Shown: positions 9,297-17,492 of the stretch, in pieces
Position numbering within the stretch: the stretch's first letter is position 1
Layout: each line of letters begins with the position of its first letter
Assembly: GCF_009765785.1 (NCBI RefSeq)
Contig: NZ_LMUT01000012.1
Span: 634,403 to 698,402, forward strand
Length of the DNA: 64,000 nt
Reading direction: 5' to 3'
DNA from: Granulicella sp. L46
GTDB lineage: Bacteria; Acidobacteriota; Terriglobia; Terriglobales; Acidobacteriaceae
Made by a program: the position numbers and the translations under genes
Notes under the pieces: generated by a model
Databases searched by the model: none
Seen by the model: the letters and a program-made list of their open reading frames with translations, nothing else
What the model was told of the DNA's origin: nothing

Positions 9297-10439
9297 ATGT
9301 CTTCTGTTCTTGATTGGAGCGAGCCCGTCGAGCCGCCCTCGACGCTCATCCTTACGCAACCTTCTGCTGCGGATATTGCTGGGCCAGATCCGACTGGGCT
9401 TGGGGCTATCGCTCGCGGCGCTGCGCGGGTGCGCGTGGATGATAAGGCGATGATTAATTGCCGTGCCGACGTCAACCAGCTTCTCCCGCTTAAGTACCGC
9501 TGGGCTTGGGAGAAGTATCTTTCCGGCTGCAACAACCATTGGATGCCGACGGAGATTTCGATGCAGGCGGATATTGCGCTCTGGAAATCGCCCAATGGTT
9601 TGAGCGATGACGAGCGTCGTTCTATTAAGCGTAACCTCGGATTTTTTGCTGCGTCTGAATCGCTTGTTGCGAACAATATTGTGCTCGCTATTTATCGGCA
9701 CCTGACTAATCCGGAATGCCGGCAGTACTTGCTGCGGCAGGCGTTTGAAGAGGCTGTGCACACGCATACGTTTCAGTACATTGTGGAGTCGCTTGGGCTT
9801 GATGAAGGCGAGTTGTTCAATATGTATCGCGAGGTGCCTTCGATTACTGAGAAGGCTGCCTGGGCTATTCAGTACACGCAGCATCTGAGCGATTCAAACT
9901 TTGCGACCGGAACGGCTGATACGGACCAGGCGTTCGTGCGGGATCTGATTGCTTTCTATGTGGTGTTCGAAGGGATGTGGTTCTATACAGGGTTTGCGCA
10001 GATTCTTTCGCTTGGGCGGCGTAACAAGATGGTTGGGATCGCTGAGCAGTATCAGTACATTTTGCGGGACGAGTCTATCCACCTCAACTTCGGGATCGAC
10101 GTGATCAACCAGATCAAGGCGGAGAATCCGCATCTTTGGAGTGAGGCGTTTCAGGAGGAGGTTCGGGGTATGCTGCGTTCTGCTGCGGAGCTTGAGGCGG
10201 CTTATGGGCGCGATACGATGCCGAATGGGTTTCTTGGATTGAGCGCGGCGCTGTGCGAACAGTACATGCACTTTATCGCCAACCGGCGCTGCGTCCAGAT
10301 TGGGCTGGAACCTGTTTTTGCGGAGACCGAGAATCCGTTTCCTTGGATGTCCGAAGCTATGGATTTGAAGAAGGAAAAGAACTTTTTTGAGACTCGGGTT
10401 ATTGAGTATCAGAACGGCGGTTCTTTGGATTGGAACTAG
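9297..10439 (+). CDS. nrdB: ribonucleotide reductase small subunit, class Ic (Phe in place of radical Tyr)
   Basis: A 380-residue protein with GAGGAG before its ATG, in an operon with nrdA. The metal ligands are Glu121, Glu152, His155, Glu225, Glu259 and His262. The spacings (31 between the first two Glu, 34 between Glu225 and Glu259) match E. coli NrdB. In EEAVHTHTF the position of E. coli Tyr122 is Phe159, as in Chlamydia trachomatis class Ic, where an Mn/Fe cofactor replaces the tyrosyl radical. The C-terminal NPFPWMSE...[13 protein letters not shown] also resembles the chlamydial protein. I am confident of the family and the residue. The metal content is inferred. Confidence 0.95.
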   Translation: MSSVLDWSEPVEPPSTLILTQPSAADIAGPDPTGLGAIARGAARVRVDDKAMINCRADVNQLLPLKYRWAWEKYLSGCNNHWMPTEISMQADIALWKSPNGLSDDERRSIKRNLGFFAASESLVANNIVLAIYRHLTNPECRQYLLRQAFEEAVHTHTFQYIVESLGLDEGELFNMYREVPSITEKAAWAIQYTQHLSDSNFATGTADTDQAFVRDLIAFYVVFEGMWFYTGFAQILSLGRRNKMVGIAEQYQYILRDESIHLNFGIDVINQIKAENPHLWSEAFQEEVRGMLRSAAELEAAYGRDTMPNGFLGLSAALCEQYMHFIANRRCVQIGLEPVFAETENPFPWMSEAMDLKKEKNFFETRVIEYQNGGSLDWN

Positions 10440-10790
10440 GTGCCCCCCCTCCCCCCTCCGGTCATACTTTTAGTCTAAAGTAGGGCAACGAAATGGGTTA
10501 GGGGAGAAAGTATCCCCCTACCTTCACCTCTTTTTGGCTTCAAAGTAGGGCAAGCAAAAGACTTTAGGGGTAAAGTCTGGCAAGCATTGGGGTTAGGGGT
10601 GCGCGGGCGGTGGAGGCTCGGGGTGGTGTTTTGGTATTTGGGGGCTACTTCTATTGTAGCGAGTTGATGGGGTAACTATGCCAAGTTTTGGAAAAAGAAA
10701 TCGGCAATGGGGGCGCGGGCTTTGTGGGTTTTGGGGGTTGGTGGGGGCTTGACAGGATTTCGGCCTGAGGTCAGTGGGGGTGTGCCGGGC
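10440..10790 (+). repeat. intergenic repeat element, copy 1 (directly after nrdB)
   Basis: This G-rich element begins right after the nrdB stop with GTGCC(C)n-type pyrimidine tracts (about 10440-10459). Blocks shared with the copy at 63067-63450 are ATGGGTTAGGGGAGAAAGTA (10493-10512), ACTATGCCAAGTT (10675-10687), AAATCGGCAATGGGGGCGCG (10698-10717) and the following TTTGTGGGTTT, and GGGGGCTTGACA. Only this copy has three AAAGT..GGCAA repeats (10477, 10542, 10572). No open frame is convincing. It may be a mobile intergenic repeat or a structured RNA; which is unknown. Confidence 0.6.
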
Positions 10791-10870
10791 TAGAGGAGAG
10801 CAAGTCAGTCGCTTCGCCTGCGGCTTCACTCGGGCCGGCGGCAGCGAGGAAGGGCCCTTCGGTGCAGCAC

Positions 10871-10902
10871 TATGAGACCCAAGGCTGAAGCCTTGGGGTA
10901 CC
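10871..10902. repeat. 32-bp palindromic repeat R1, copy 1
   Basis: This 32-base sequence is identical to 17408-17439. Its core is CCAAGGCTGAAGCCTTGG, a perfect 8-bp stem with a 2-base loop. It lies between the repeat element and a minus-strand gene. It is probably a dispersed REP-like element and could act as a bidirectional terminator. Confidence 0.8.
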
Positions 10903-10964
10903 CAGGTCCTGGGCGGACTGCGAGGTCCAGCGGGGACGGCGGGGGATGGGGTGGTGGCGGGGGG

Positions 10965-11450
10965 CTAGAGTTTGGGGAGGATGGCGGTGGCCAGGGATTG
11001 CTCGGCGGATTCGTTTTGGGTTTTGGTGAAGTTGGGGCCGTCGACGGTGACGAGGAGGAGGTGCTTGTCTTTGAGGACGTAGAGGGCGGCGGAGTTGCCG
11101 GCGGAGGAGATGAAGAAGGCGTCGCCGCCGAGGCCGGGGATGGGGACGAGTTTGCCGGTGGCGAGCATGGAGTCGCGGAAGGATTTGTAGTGGATGCCGG
11201 GGTCGTTGAGGGAGAGGTAGACGCGGGTTACGCCCTTGGGGTCGGACCAGGTGCAGTCGGTGGTGCCGTCGGTGGGGGAGCCGGGTTTGGGTTCGCTGAG
11301 GGGCGTGGTGAGGACGGTTTTGATTTGGGTGGGGGTGAGGAGCGTGCACGGTGCGGGGAGTTGGGCGTGCAGGGGTTGGGGGAGGGTGAGGGCGGTGAGG
11401 GCGAGGATGGCGGTGGTGAGGGGGAGGAGCCGGGGCGTGCGTGGGGTCAT
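10965..11450 (-). CDS. secreted hypothetical protein (DUF3558-like)
   Basis: A 161-residue protein. ATG 11450 is chosen because a signal peptide follows directly (hydrophobic residues about 9-25, cleavage after LHA); the longer frame to 11747 adds Pro/His-rich sequence with no homology look. The mature part has two Cys and the pattern C-x-LLTP-x-QI...TDCTW...L...P(G)LGGDAFF, which resembles small periplasmic or lipoproteins of the DUF3558 kind. There is no clear ribosome-binding site. Function is unknown. Confidence 0.65.
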   Translation of the reverse strand: MTPRTPRLLPLTTAILALTALTLPQPLHAQLPAPCTLLTPTQIKTVLTTPLSEPKPGSPTDGTTDCTWSDPKGVTRVYLSLNDPGIHYKSFRDSMLATGKLVPIPGLGGDAFFISSAGNSAALYVLKDKHLLLVTVDGPNFTKTQNESAEQSLATAILPKL

Positions 11451-11842
11451 GGTTGGGCGCTCTGGGGGAGTTAGATGCGGGATGCGTGGACGGTGAGGGT
11501 GTTGGTGGTGTGGTGCGGATACCCCTGTACTCCATCCATTCGCAGAGGCGCGCGTGGATAGCGCGACCGGTGTAGATGCGAGGTTCGGAGCTCTTGTATC
11601 TCTCGTTTCGTTAGCGAACACACCCAATTGCTCTATACCCACTGTGAACAATCGACAGACGTGTTTCAAATGCGGTATAAGTACCTCATGCCACTTGCCG
11701 CACAATTTCTCTGTCCAGTGATTAGATTCTCTAGTATTTTCGGGCATTTTGGATACCTAAATGGGACTCCGAACCTATGTACGGGCATGGTGCTGTGAGA
11801 AAAAACAGGATTGACATTATTCACTTTATTTCGATTGCTCTC
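11451..11842. other. intergenic region, becoming AT-rich toward the TIR cassette
   Basis: From about 11640 the A+T content rises well above the surrounding genes. No coding frame is convincing. The change in composition before the three-gene cassette is consistent with an acquired segment, although no attachment site or tRNA is seen. Confidence 0.5.
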
Positions 11843-11871
11843 TTGACTGCTCATTCTATTATGTTTAGAAT
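11843..11871 (+). promoter_or_regulatory. promoter of the three-gene TIR cassette
   Basis: TTGACT (11843-11848) and TAGAAT (11866-11871) are 17 bases apart, each one mismatch from consensus. Transcription would start near 11878. The GGAGG of the first gene is at 11887-11891 and its ATG at 11902, so the leader is short. Confidence 0.7.
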
Positions 11872-11901
11872 TTCTACAAGTTGATTGGAGGATATCTGTA
11901 C

Positions 11902-12372
11902 ATGTTGGATTACGCTGCGAAGGGTACAGTTGATTGGGACGGGAAGAAAGTTACGCTGGAGGGTTCGGAGGAGTTTGTCTCGACCGAGCTGGAGCGGTTC
12001 CGTAATGCGGCAATAGGCACCACCGCCGCAGCACCAGAAGCAGAGTCCAGCAAACCAACCGAGGATGGGCGCCCATTGACCGACGCGGCCTTCGTGGAAC
12101 TGAAGAAGCCGGCCGATCATTTCGAAAAGATAGCTGTATTGGCAGTGAAGCTGGCGCAAGCCGGCACCACCGAGTTCACGGGTGACGATATGCGTCGCGC
12201 TTACCTCCGGGCGGGGATTAAGCCGCCGAAGGTCATGACGCAGGCATTGGTCGACACGAAGCGCCACAAGGACTACATCGAACCCACCCAAACACGGGGT
12301 GCTTACCGTTTGACCACCTTTGGATCGGATTTTGTTGAATTCGACCTTCCGCGTGACGGAAAACAAAAATGA
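11902..12372 (+). CDS. small winged-helix protein, first gene of TIR cassette
   Basis: A 156-residue protein whose ATG at 11902 follows GGAGG by 10 bases. Residues 1-35 are a short mixed segment (DWDGKKVTLEGSEEFV), 36-62 a low-complexity linker, and about 72-145 a predicted winged helix: helices, then TGDDMRRAYLRAG, then YIEP...RGAYRLT, where RG-x-YR marks the wing. The same TGD and RG-x-YR features recur in the third gene, and RG-x-YR alone in the N-terminus of the TIR protein. The stop overlaps the next start (ATGA), so translation is coupled. No known function is recognised; a DNA-binding or protein-protein role is inferred. Confidence 0.75.
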   Translation: MLDYAAKGTVDWDGKKVTLEGSEEFVSTELERFRNAAIGTTAAAPEAESSKPTEDGRPLTDAAFVELKKPADHFEKIAVLAVKLAQAGTTEFTGDDMRRAYLRAGIKPPKVMTQALVDTKRHKDYIEPTQTRGAYRLTTFGSDFVEFDLPRDGKQK

Positions 12373-13268
12373 GTGAACTTTCTACTTACATAAAACGCAT
12401 TCCGAATTTCACTGAGCTAACTCGTCAGCCTTCGAAGCTCGTTCCATATTTTGCTCATTACTTGGAGTTTCAAGACGCAAATACGGTGATCAAGCCGAGC
12501 GGCGTGGATGCACTTTTTGACGAGGTGCGTGTCCGCCGTCCGGGAAACACCTCGGATACGATCCGCAAGTCCCAGATGTTTGTGAGAGTTCGCGGCGGTG
12601 GGTATCGATTGAGCCACGAGGGACGCAGCAAGATCAGCTCTTCATTGGAGCCTAGCGAACCGCCAGACCTTGCAAAGCCTACAGCGCCCAATAACCGACT
12701 CCCTGCACCAACCAACTCGCCCCAGTCTCATGCGGAGCTTCTTCCGTCTTCAGAAACTAAGCGCAATGTGATGGTCGTCTATGGGCAGGATGAGCGGTTG
12801 AGAAGCGACTTGTTTTCTCTTCTACGAGCGTTCGGTCTCAATCCGCTTCAGTTCACTGAAATGGCCCACCTAACTGGAAGTGCCTCGCCGTACCTATGGG
12901 AGATAGTAGAGGCAGGCTTCCGTCACGCTCAAGTCTGCGTTGTTATGTTTTCGCCCGACGAACTTGTAGAGCTTCGCCCGGACCTGTGCATTCCCGGGTC
13001 GGCACGTGTAGTGGAGTCGCAGCCCCGCCCAAATGTCCTGCTCGAAGCTGGGATGGCTTTAGCGCTTCATCCGACGCGAACCATCCTTCTGCGGATTGGT
13101 GCGATTCGCCCTATCTCAGATCTCATCGGGAAGCATTATGTAAATCTTGATGGAACAGCGGAAAGTCGACACAAGCTGCTCAATAAGTTGAAACTTGCCC
13201 AATGCGACGTCAACACTCAGGGCGAGGATTGGCTAAGTGTGGGAAGTTTCAAATTAGGTTCTATTTAG
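12369..13268 (+). CDS. TIR-like (CAP12/Pycsar-type) effector with N-terminal winged helix
   Basis: A 299-residue protein. Residues about 20-90 look like a winged helix (ending VRGGGYRLSHEG), and 90-130 are a Pro/Ser-rich linker. Residues about 132-262 match the TIR-like nucleotide-binding family of CBASS and Pycsar effectors (PF10137 type). The evidence is VMVVYGQDE as the first strand, AQVCVVMFSPDE as a middle strand, and RPNVLLEAGMAL with Glu226 in the expected catalytic position. Family members cleave NAD+ to kill or arrest infected cells. There is no cyclase, STING or Argonaute beside it. The two flanking genes share its small domain, which suggests they sense or regulate. The fold assignment is fairly sure; an antiphage role is inferred. 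Confidence 0.8.
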   Translation: MSELSTYIKRIPNFTELTRQPSKLVPYFAHYLEFQDANTVIKPSGVDALFDEVRVRRPGNTSDTIRKSQMFVRVRGGGYRLSHEGRSKISSSLEPSEPPDLAKPTAPNNRLPAPTNSPQSHAELLPSSETKRNVMVVYGQDERLRSDLFSLLRAFGLNPLQFTEMAHLTGSASPYLWEIVEAGFRHAQVCVVMFSPDELVELRPDLCIPGSARVVESQPRPNVLLEAGMALALHPTRTILLRIGAIRPISDLIGKHYVNLDGTAESRHKLLNKLKLAQCDVNTQGEDWLSVGSFKLGSI

Positions 13269-13276
13269 GAGTAATA

Positions 13277-13666
13277 ATGGCCACACTCGAAGAACTCAAA
13301 GCGCAATTTCTCGTCAGCAGCAATCTCTCAGAGGCGAAGATGCTTTCGCTGCTTCAACTCGCTATCGCACATTGCGCGGTCGATTCCAAGGGAAACGTCG
13401 ACATCAAATCGCCCAAACTAGCCGCTCGCGACAAGATAATGCTTGTTCTGTCCGCAAGGTATATAGCGCATCACCTCGATGAATCAATCTCCATGGATGT
13501 CACCGGCGATGAACTTGTCCGTAATGCGGGAGTGGCGCTAGACCAGATCCGCGCAAGGACCAGCGACTTAGTCCGAGATAAGCAAATCGAGACTCCTGCT
13601 CGGGGCACTTATCGTGTCTTAGTGCACAGGATTGATCCGTTCCTTCAGGGATTGAAGGCGAGCTGA
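13277..13666 (+). CDS. small winged-helix protein, third gene of TIR cassette
   Basis: A 129-residue protein. Its ATG at 13277 follows AGGAG, which overlaps the TIR gene stop, so it is in the same operon (8-base gap). Residues 1-45 are helical, and about 50-122 form a winged helix with TGDELVRNAG and ETPARGTYRV, recalling the first gene. There is no membrane segment or enzymatic motif. It could be an antitoxin-like regulator or a sensor for the TIR protein. It ends 64 bases from the convergent glmS. Confidence 0.72.
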   Translation: MATLEELKAQFLVSSNLSEAKMLSLLQLAIAHCAVDSKGNVDIKSPKLAARDKIMLVLSARYIAHHLDESISMDVTGDELVRNAGVALDQIRARTSDLVRDKQIETPARGTYRVLVHRIDPFLQGLKAS

Positions 13667-13730
13667 CCTCTCGACTAACGTCCTACGGGCACGGCCTAGC
13701 ATTGCCGCCGTCGTCTAGAGCAGGGTTCAG

Positions 13731-15671
13731 CTATTCGACGGTCACACTCTTGGCGAGGTTTCTGGGTTGGTCTACGTCGCAGCCTCGTCTTACGGCTATG
13801 TGGTAGGCGAGGAGTTGGAGGGGGACTACTTCGAGGATGGGGAGTAGGAGCTCGTGGGTTTGGGGGATGTGGATTACGTGCTCTACTAGCTGGCTGATGT
13901 GGGTGTCGCCTTCGATCGCGATCGCGATGACGCGGCCGCTGCGGGCCGTGACTTCCTGGATGTTGCTGAGGGTCTTTTCGTACTTGAGGACCGAGCTGGG
14001 GTCGTTGGGGTCTTGCGTGGCGATGCAGACTACGGGGAGGGTTTCGTCTATTAGCGCGTTAGGACCGTGCTTCATCTCGCCGGCGGGGTAGCCTTCGGCG
14101 TGGATGTAGGAGATTTCTTTGAGCTTGAGCGCGCCTTCGAGGGCGATGGGGTAGTGGATGCCGCGGCCGAGGAAGAGGAAGTCGCTGCAGGTGGAGAAGG
14201 ACTTGGCTAGCTCGTGGCACTGGTCGTCTACGGTGCGGAGAACTTCTTCGAGCTTTGCTGGGATCTTGGAGAGCTCGCCGACTAGGTAGAGAGAGTGCTC
14301 GAAGGTGACGGTGCCGCGGACTTGCGCGAGGTAGAGGGCGAGGGTGAAGAGGGCGGTGAGCTGGGCGGTGAAGGCCTTGGTGCTCGCTACTCCAATTTCT
14401 GGGCCGGCGTTGGTGGTGATGGTGCCGGCGGCCAGGCGCGTGACTGCAGAGCCGACTACGTTGCAGATGGCGAGGGTCTTGGAGCCTTTGGCGATGAGCT
14501 CGTGTTGCGCGGCTATGGTGTCGGCGGTTTCACCGGATTGGGTGATGAGGAGGCCTAGCTCGGAGGGGTTCGGGATGGGGTCGCGGTAGCGGTACTCTGA
14601 CGCATAATCCACATCTACCGGGAGTCTCGCCAGGCGCTCGATCATGAATTTGCCGGCTAGGCCTGCATGCCAGCTGGTGCCGCAGGCGGCGATGGTGATG
14701 CCGGTGGTCTTCTTGAATTCCTCTGGGGTGATTTGCATGTCGGGGAGGAAGACTTTGCCGGTGTCGAGCGAGACGCGGCCGAGGGTGGTGTCGCGGACGG
14801 CGCGGGGCTGCTCGTTGATTTCCTTGAGCATGAAGTGCTTGTAGCCGGCCTTTTCGGCTTGGATGGGGTCCCAGGTGATGCGCTGTGGGTTCAGTTGCAG
14901 GACGTTTGCCTGGAAGTCGGTTAGCTTGATGCCGGAGGTGGTGAGGGTGGCGACTTCGCCGTCCTGGAGGAAGTGGATGAGGCGGGTGTGGTGGAGGATT
15001 CCTGGGACGTCGGAGGCCAGGAAGTATTCGCCTTCGCCGATGCCGAGGACGGCGGGTGGGCCCATGCGGGCGGCTACTAGCTTGTCGGGTTCGGCGGCGG
15101 AGAGGACGCCTATGGCGAAGGCGCCGGTTAGACGCGCTACTGCGCGGCGGACTGCTTCTTCGAGAGGGAGAGAGGCGGGGGCGGTGACTACGGCTTGGGA
15201 CTCGTTGGCTTCTACGGTGCGGGTGCCGGGCGCAGGACTTTGGGAGGCGGCTAGCTCTAGCTCGTCCTGGATTACGTGGGCGATGATTTCGGTGTCGGTT
15301 TCGCTGGTGAACTTGTGGCCCTTGGCGATTAGGGCGGACTTTAGCTGGAGGTAGTTTTCTACGATGCCGTTGTGGACTACTACTAGCGTGCCGGTGCCGT
15401 CGCGGTGGGGATGGGCGTTTTCTTCGGTGGGGCGACCGTGGGTGGCCCAGCGGGTGTGGCCTATGCCGTAGGTGCCTTGGACGGGATCCTTGGCCAGGAT
15501 TTCGGCGAGGTTGCGGAGCTTGCCGGGGGCTCGGCGAAGTTGGAGAGGGTGGCCGCCGCCAGCGACGGCGATGCCGGCGGAGTCATAGCCGCGGTATTCG
15601 AGGCGGGCGAGGCCCTCCATGATGACAGGGACGCAGGCTTTGGGGCCGATGTAACCGACGATTCCACACAT
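13731..15671 (-). CDS. glmS: glutamine--fructose-6-phosphate aminotransferase (isomerizing)
   Basis: A 646-residue protein. ATG 15671 gives MCGIVGY with the N-terminal nucleophile Cys after Met removal; the longer frame adds 22 unrelated residues. It has an N-terminal class II glutamine amidotransferase domain, then two SIS sugar-isomerase domains ([17 protein letters not shown]) and the C-terminal NLAKSVTVE end. It makes glucosamine-6-phosphate for peptidoglycan and LPS. It is about 35 residues longer than usual, owing to an Ala/Pro/Ser-rich insertion near residues 165-195 in the glutaminase domain. The start is preceded by the shared leader motif, not by a close ribosome-binding site. Confidence 0.96.
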   Translation of the reverse strand: MCGIVGYIGPKACVPVIMEGLARLEYRGYDSAGIAVAGGGHPLQLRRAPGKLRNLAEILAKDPVQGTYGIGHTRWATHGRPTEENAHPHRDGTGTLVVVHNGIVENYLQLKSALIAKGHKFTSETDTEIIAHVIQDELELAASQSPAPGTRTVEANESQAVVTAPASLPLEEAVRRAVARLTGAFAIGVLSAAEPDKLVAARMGPPAVLGIGEGEYFLASDVPGILHHTRLIHFLQDGEVATLTTSGIKLTDFQANVLQLNPQRITWDPIQAEKAGYKHFMLKEINEQPRAVRDTTLGRVSLDTGKVFLPDMQITPEEFKKTTGITIAACGTSWHAGLAGKFMIERLARLPVDVDYASEYRYRDPIPNPSELGLLITQSGETADTIAAQHELIAKGSKTLAICNVVGSAVTRLAAGTITTNAGPEIGVASTKAFTAQLTALFTLALYLAQVRGTVTFEHSLYLVGELSKIPAKLEEVLRTVDDQCHELAKSFSTCSDFLFLGRGIHYPIALEGALKLKEISYIHAEGYPAGEMKHGPNALIDETLPVVCIATQDPNDPSSVLKYEKTLSNIQEVTARSGRVIAIAIEGDTHISQLVEHVIHIPQTHELLLPILEVVPLQLLAYHIAVRRGCDVDQPRNLAKSVTVE

Positions 15672-15685
15672 AAGAAAGAGTGTAG
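15669..15685 (-). promoter_or_regulatory. conserved pyrimidine-rich start-codon leader (glmS)
   Basis: Read on the minus strand this is CTACACTCTTTCTTATG, ending in the glmS start codon. Nearly the same sequence precedes the starts at 19506 and 37173. A GGAG lies 14 bases upstream of the ATG. Confidence 0.5.
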
Positions 15686-15760
15686 CTCCTACGCGGAGGC
15701 GAGGGTTTGGAGATCGTGGTGAGAAAGGTTCGGGCAATGTTGCGCCGTGCAGAGGGTGGC

Positions 15761-15800
15761 GGGTCCTTCGGCTGCGCTGCGCTTCGCTCAGGATGACAGA
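15761..15800. repeat. dispersed repeat R3 (TCCTTCGGCT...CAGGATGACAGA), copy 1
   Basis: GGGTCCTTCGGCTGCGCT followed by an extra GCGCTTCG and then CTCAGGATGACAGA. Similar copies lie at 39329 and 63575, with a degenerate one at 63693. It is a common short intergenic repeat whose translation (AQDDR) creates spurious frames. Confidence 0.75.
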
Positions 15801-15837
15801 TCTGGGCGGGCGGGGAGAGTTAAGAGCTTAGGCTCGG

Positions 15838-17352
15838 TTAGGGGCGGGAGTCGTAGAGTAGGACCGCGGTGGCTGGGGGGAGGGTGGAGAGTTCGTGGTT
15901 GCCGGAGGGTTCGGCGAGGGTTACATGGGTGGAGTCTAGCGAGGGGGCGGCTAGGGTGGGACCCTGGCGGTAGTTGGGGAGGTCGAGGGTGAGGCTTTGG
16001 TGCGCGTCCTTGTTGATGAGGGCTACTACGCGCTGGCCGGTGGGGAGGGTGGCGGCGTAGGCGGTCGCATTGACCGAGCCGGGGTTGAAGTCGATGGGGA
16101 AAGAGGTGGCGCCGGCGAAGTTGTTGGCGAAGAGCATGCCGTAGGCTACGGGCTCGATGATGTAGTTGTCGCCTATGTGGGCGATGGGGGTGTAGTAGGG
16201 ATGCGGGTGGGTGGAGGGGTCGCCGTGGGCGGCGGTGACGATTTCATCGCCGGGGAGGTGGCCGCCTAGAGAGTTGCCGACGTATTCGCCGGTGCCGCCG
16301 TGGAGGTTGACGCCGGCATAGCCGTTGCAGGCGAGATTGAGGAGGTAGTCGGCGGCCCAGAGCGAGGCGGCGAAGACGTCGGATACGCCGGGCTTGCCGC
16401 CGCGATAGCAGGTGTTGCCTTCGGTCATGCGGTAGGGGACGGTTTTGTGCTCGCCGGCGCTGAGGCGGGCGGCGGCCTCGCGGATGTCGTGAGCTAGCAG
16501 AGCGACGCGGGGACTGGGAGCGAGGATGTGGTCGATGGTCATGTCGGGGTTGGAGGGAGGGCCGCCGATGTAGTAGTGGTGCGTGAGTGCGGCGATGGTG
16601 GGCGGGTCCGTGAGGGTGAGGAGACGGGTGACGATGGCGGCGTACCATTCGGGGCTGCCAGAGGTGTCGGGAAGACCGAAGCGGGCGGCGGGGACGATGG
16701 CGCGGATGGCGTTGGCTTCCTCGAGCCACTCGTCCATGTAGAGCTCGGGCGACCAGGTTTTGGGGTCGCGGAGATGAGTCTTGAAGAGGTCAGGCTCGTT
16801 GCCTAGCTGGAAGTATTCGAGCTTGCCTTTCTCGTGGGTGTGGCCGAGGGTTTTGGCTACGTAGTCGGCTTCCTGGGCGGCGCGGCCGGGGGTGTTGGTG
16901 CCGAGGTTGATGCCGTAGATGCAGGTCCAGCCGGTGCGATTGAGGAAGCCGCGAAGATTGTGGATGGCTTCGGGTGTGATGGAATACGCCAGCGCGGAGG
17001 TGGGTTCGCCTACTCCTGTGCCGCCTACATGGATCTCGGGCGCCGGGCTGGTGGGTGTGGGTTTCCAATAGCCGATGTCGGAGGTGTTGCCGCCGATGCG
17101 GAGAACGCCGTTGGTGGAGAGGGTTCGGAATTTTTCGATGAGGGCGGTGTTTTCCATGGAGAAGAACGAGGGGTTGGTGAGCTCGTTGGTCTCATAGGAG
17201 AGGCCGATGAAGTTGTCGGGGATGCGCGGGCCGGTTGCGTCGGAGTGGAGCTTGAGAGTCGCTGCCGGGGTGGTGGTGGCCTGAGCGAAAGATCTTAAGG
17301 TGGGGAGAGCGGCGGTGGCGGCAGAGGCGAGCAGGAAGCGGCGACGGTCCAT
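15838..17352 (-). CDS. Tat-exported glycoside hydrolase family 79 (beta-glucuronidase-like)
   Basis: About 504 residues from MDRRRFLL, a twin-arginine signal ending near SFAQ; in-frame ATGs at 17361 and 17373 are alternatives. The (beta/alpha)8 domain carries FQLGNEPD (acid/base Glu) and RMTEGNTCYRGG (nucleophile Glu), as in GH79. The C-terminal beta-sandwich domain follows (GYAGVNLHGGTGE onward). GH79 enzymes release glucuronic or 4-O-methylglucuronic acid from glycans such as arabinogalactan proteins or heparan. The exact substrate is unknown. A periplasmic location is inferred from the Tat signal. Confidence 0.85.
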   Translation of the reverse strand: MDRRRFLLASAATAALPTLRSFAQATTTPAATLKLHSDATGPRIPDNFIGLSYETNELTNPSFFSMENTALIEKFRTLSTNGVLRIGGNTSDIGYWKPTPTSPAPEIHVGGTGVGEPTSALAYSITPEAIHNLRGFLNRTGWTCIYGINLGTNTPGRAAQEADYVAKTLGHTHEKGKLEYFQLGNEPDLFKTHLRDPKTWSPELYMDEWLEEANAIRAIVPAARFGLPDTSGSPEWYAAIVTRLLTLTDPPTIAALTHHYYIGGPPSNPDMTIDHILAPSPRVALLAHDIREAAARLSAGEHKTVPYRMTEGNTCYRGGKPGVSDVFAASLWAADYLLNLACNGYAGVNLHGGTGEYVGNSLGGHLPGDEIVTAAHGDPSTHPHPYYTPIAHIGDNYIIEPVAYGMLFANNFAGATSFPIDFNPGSVNATAYAATLPTGQRVVALINKDAHQSLTLDLPNYRQGPTLAAPSLDSTHVTLAEPSGNHELSTLPPATAVLLYDSRP

Positions 17353-17407
17353 TGACTTCATGGATGGAAGCATACCCCAGGGCTAAAGCCCCTTTCTATA
17401 GAGGGGG

Positions 17408-17439
17408 TATGAGACCCAAGGCTGAAGCCTTGGGGTACC
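17408..17439. repeat. 32-bp palindromic repeat R1, copy 2
   Basis: Identical over 32 bases to 10871-10902. It is preceded by two further small hairpins (GGGCT-aa-AGCCC and CCCC...GGGG at 17380-17407), making a compound structured spacer between two minus-strand genes. Confidence 0.8.
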
Positions 17440-17492
17440 TGGTTCTTATGGGGTCCGCAGTTCACAAACGCGCGTCACGCGGGTGGTGATGA

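Noticed and set aside
10749-10771. TTGACA in the intergenic element as a promoter
   Set aside because: No acceptable -10 at 16-18 bases in either copy of the element.
11811-11839. TTGACA upstream of the TIR cassette as the main promoter
   Set aside because: The hexamer 17 bases on (ATTGCT) is poor; the pair TTGACT/TAGAAT at 11843-11871 is much better.
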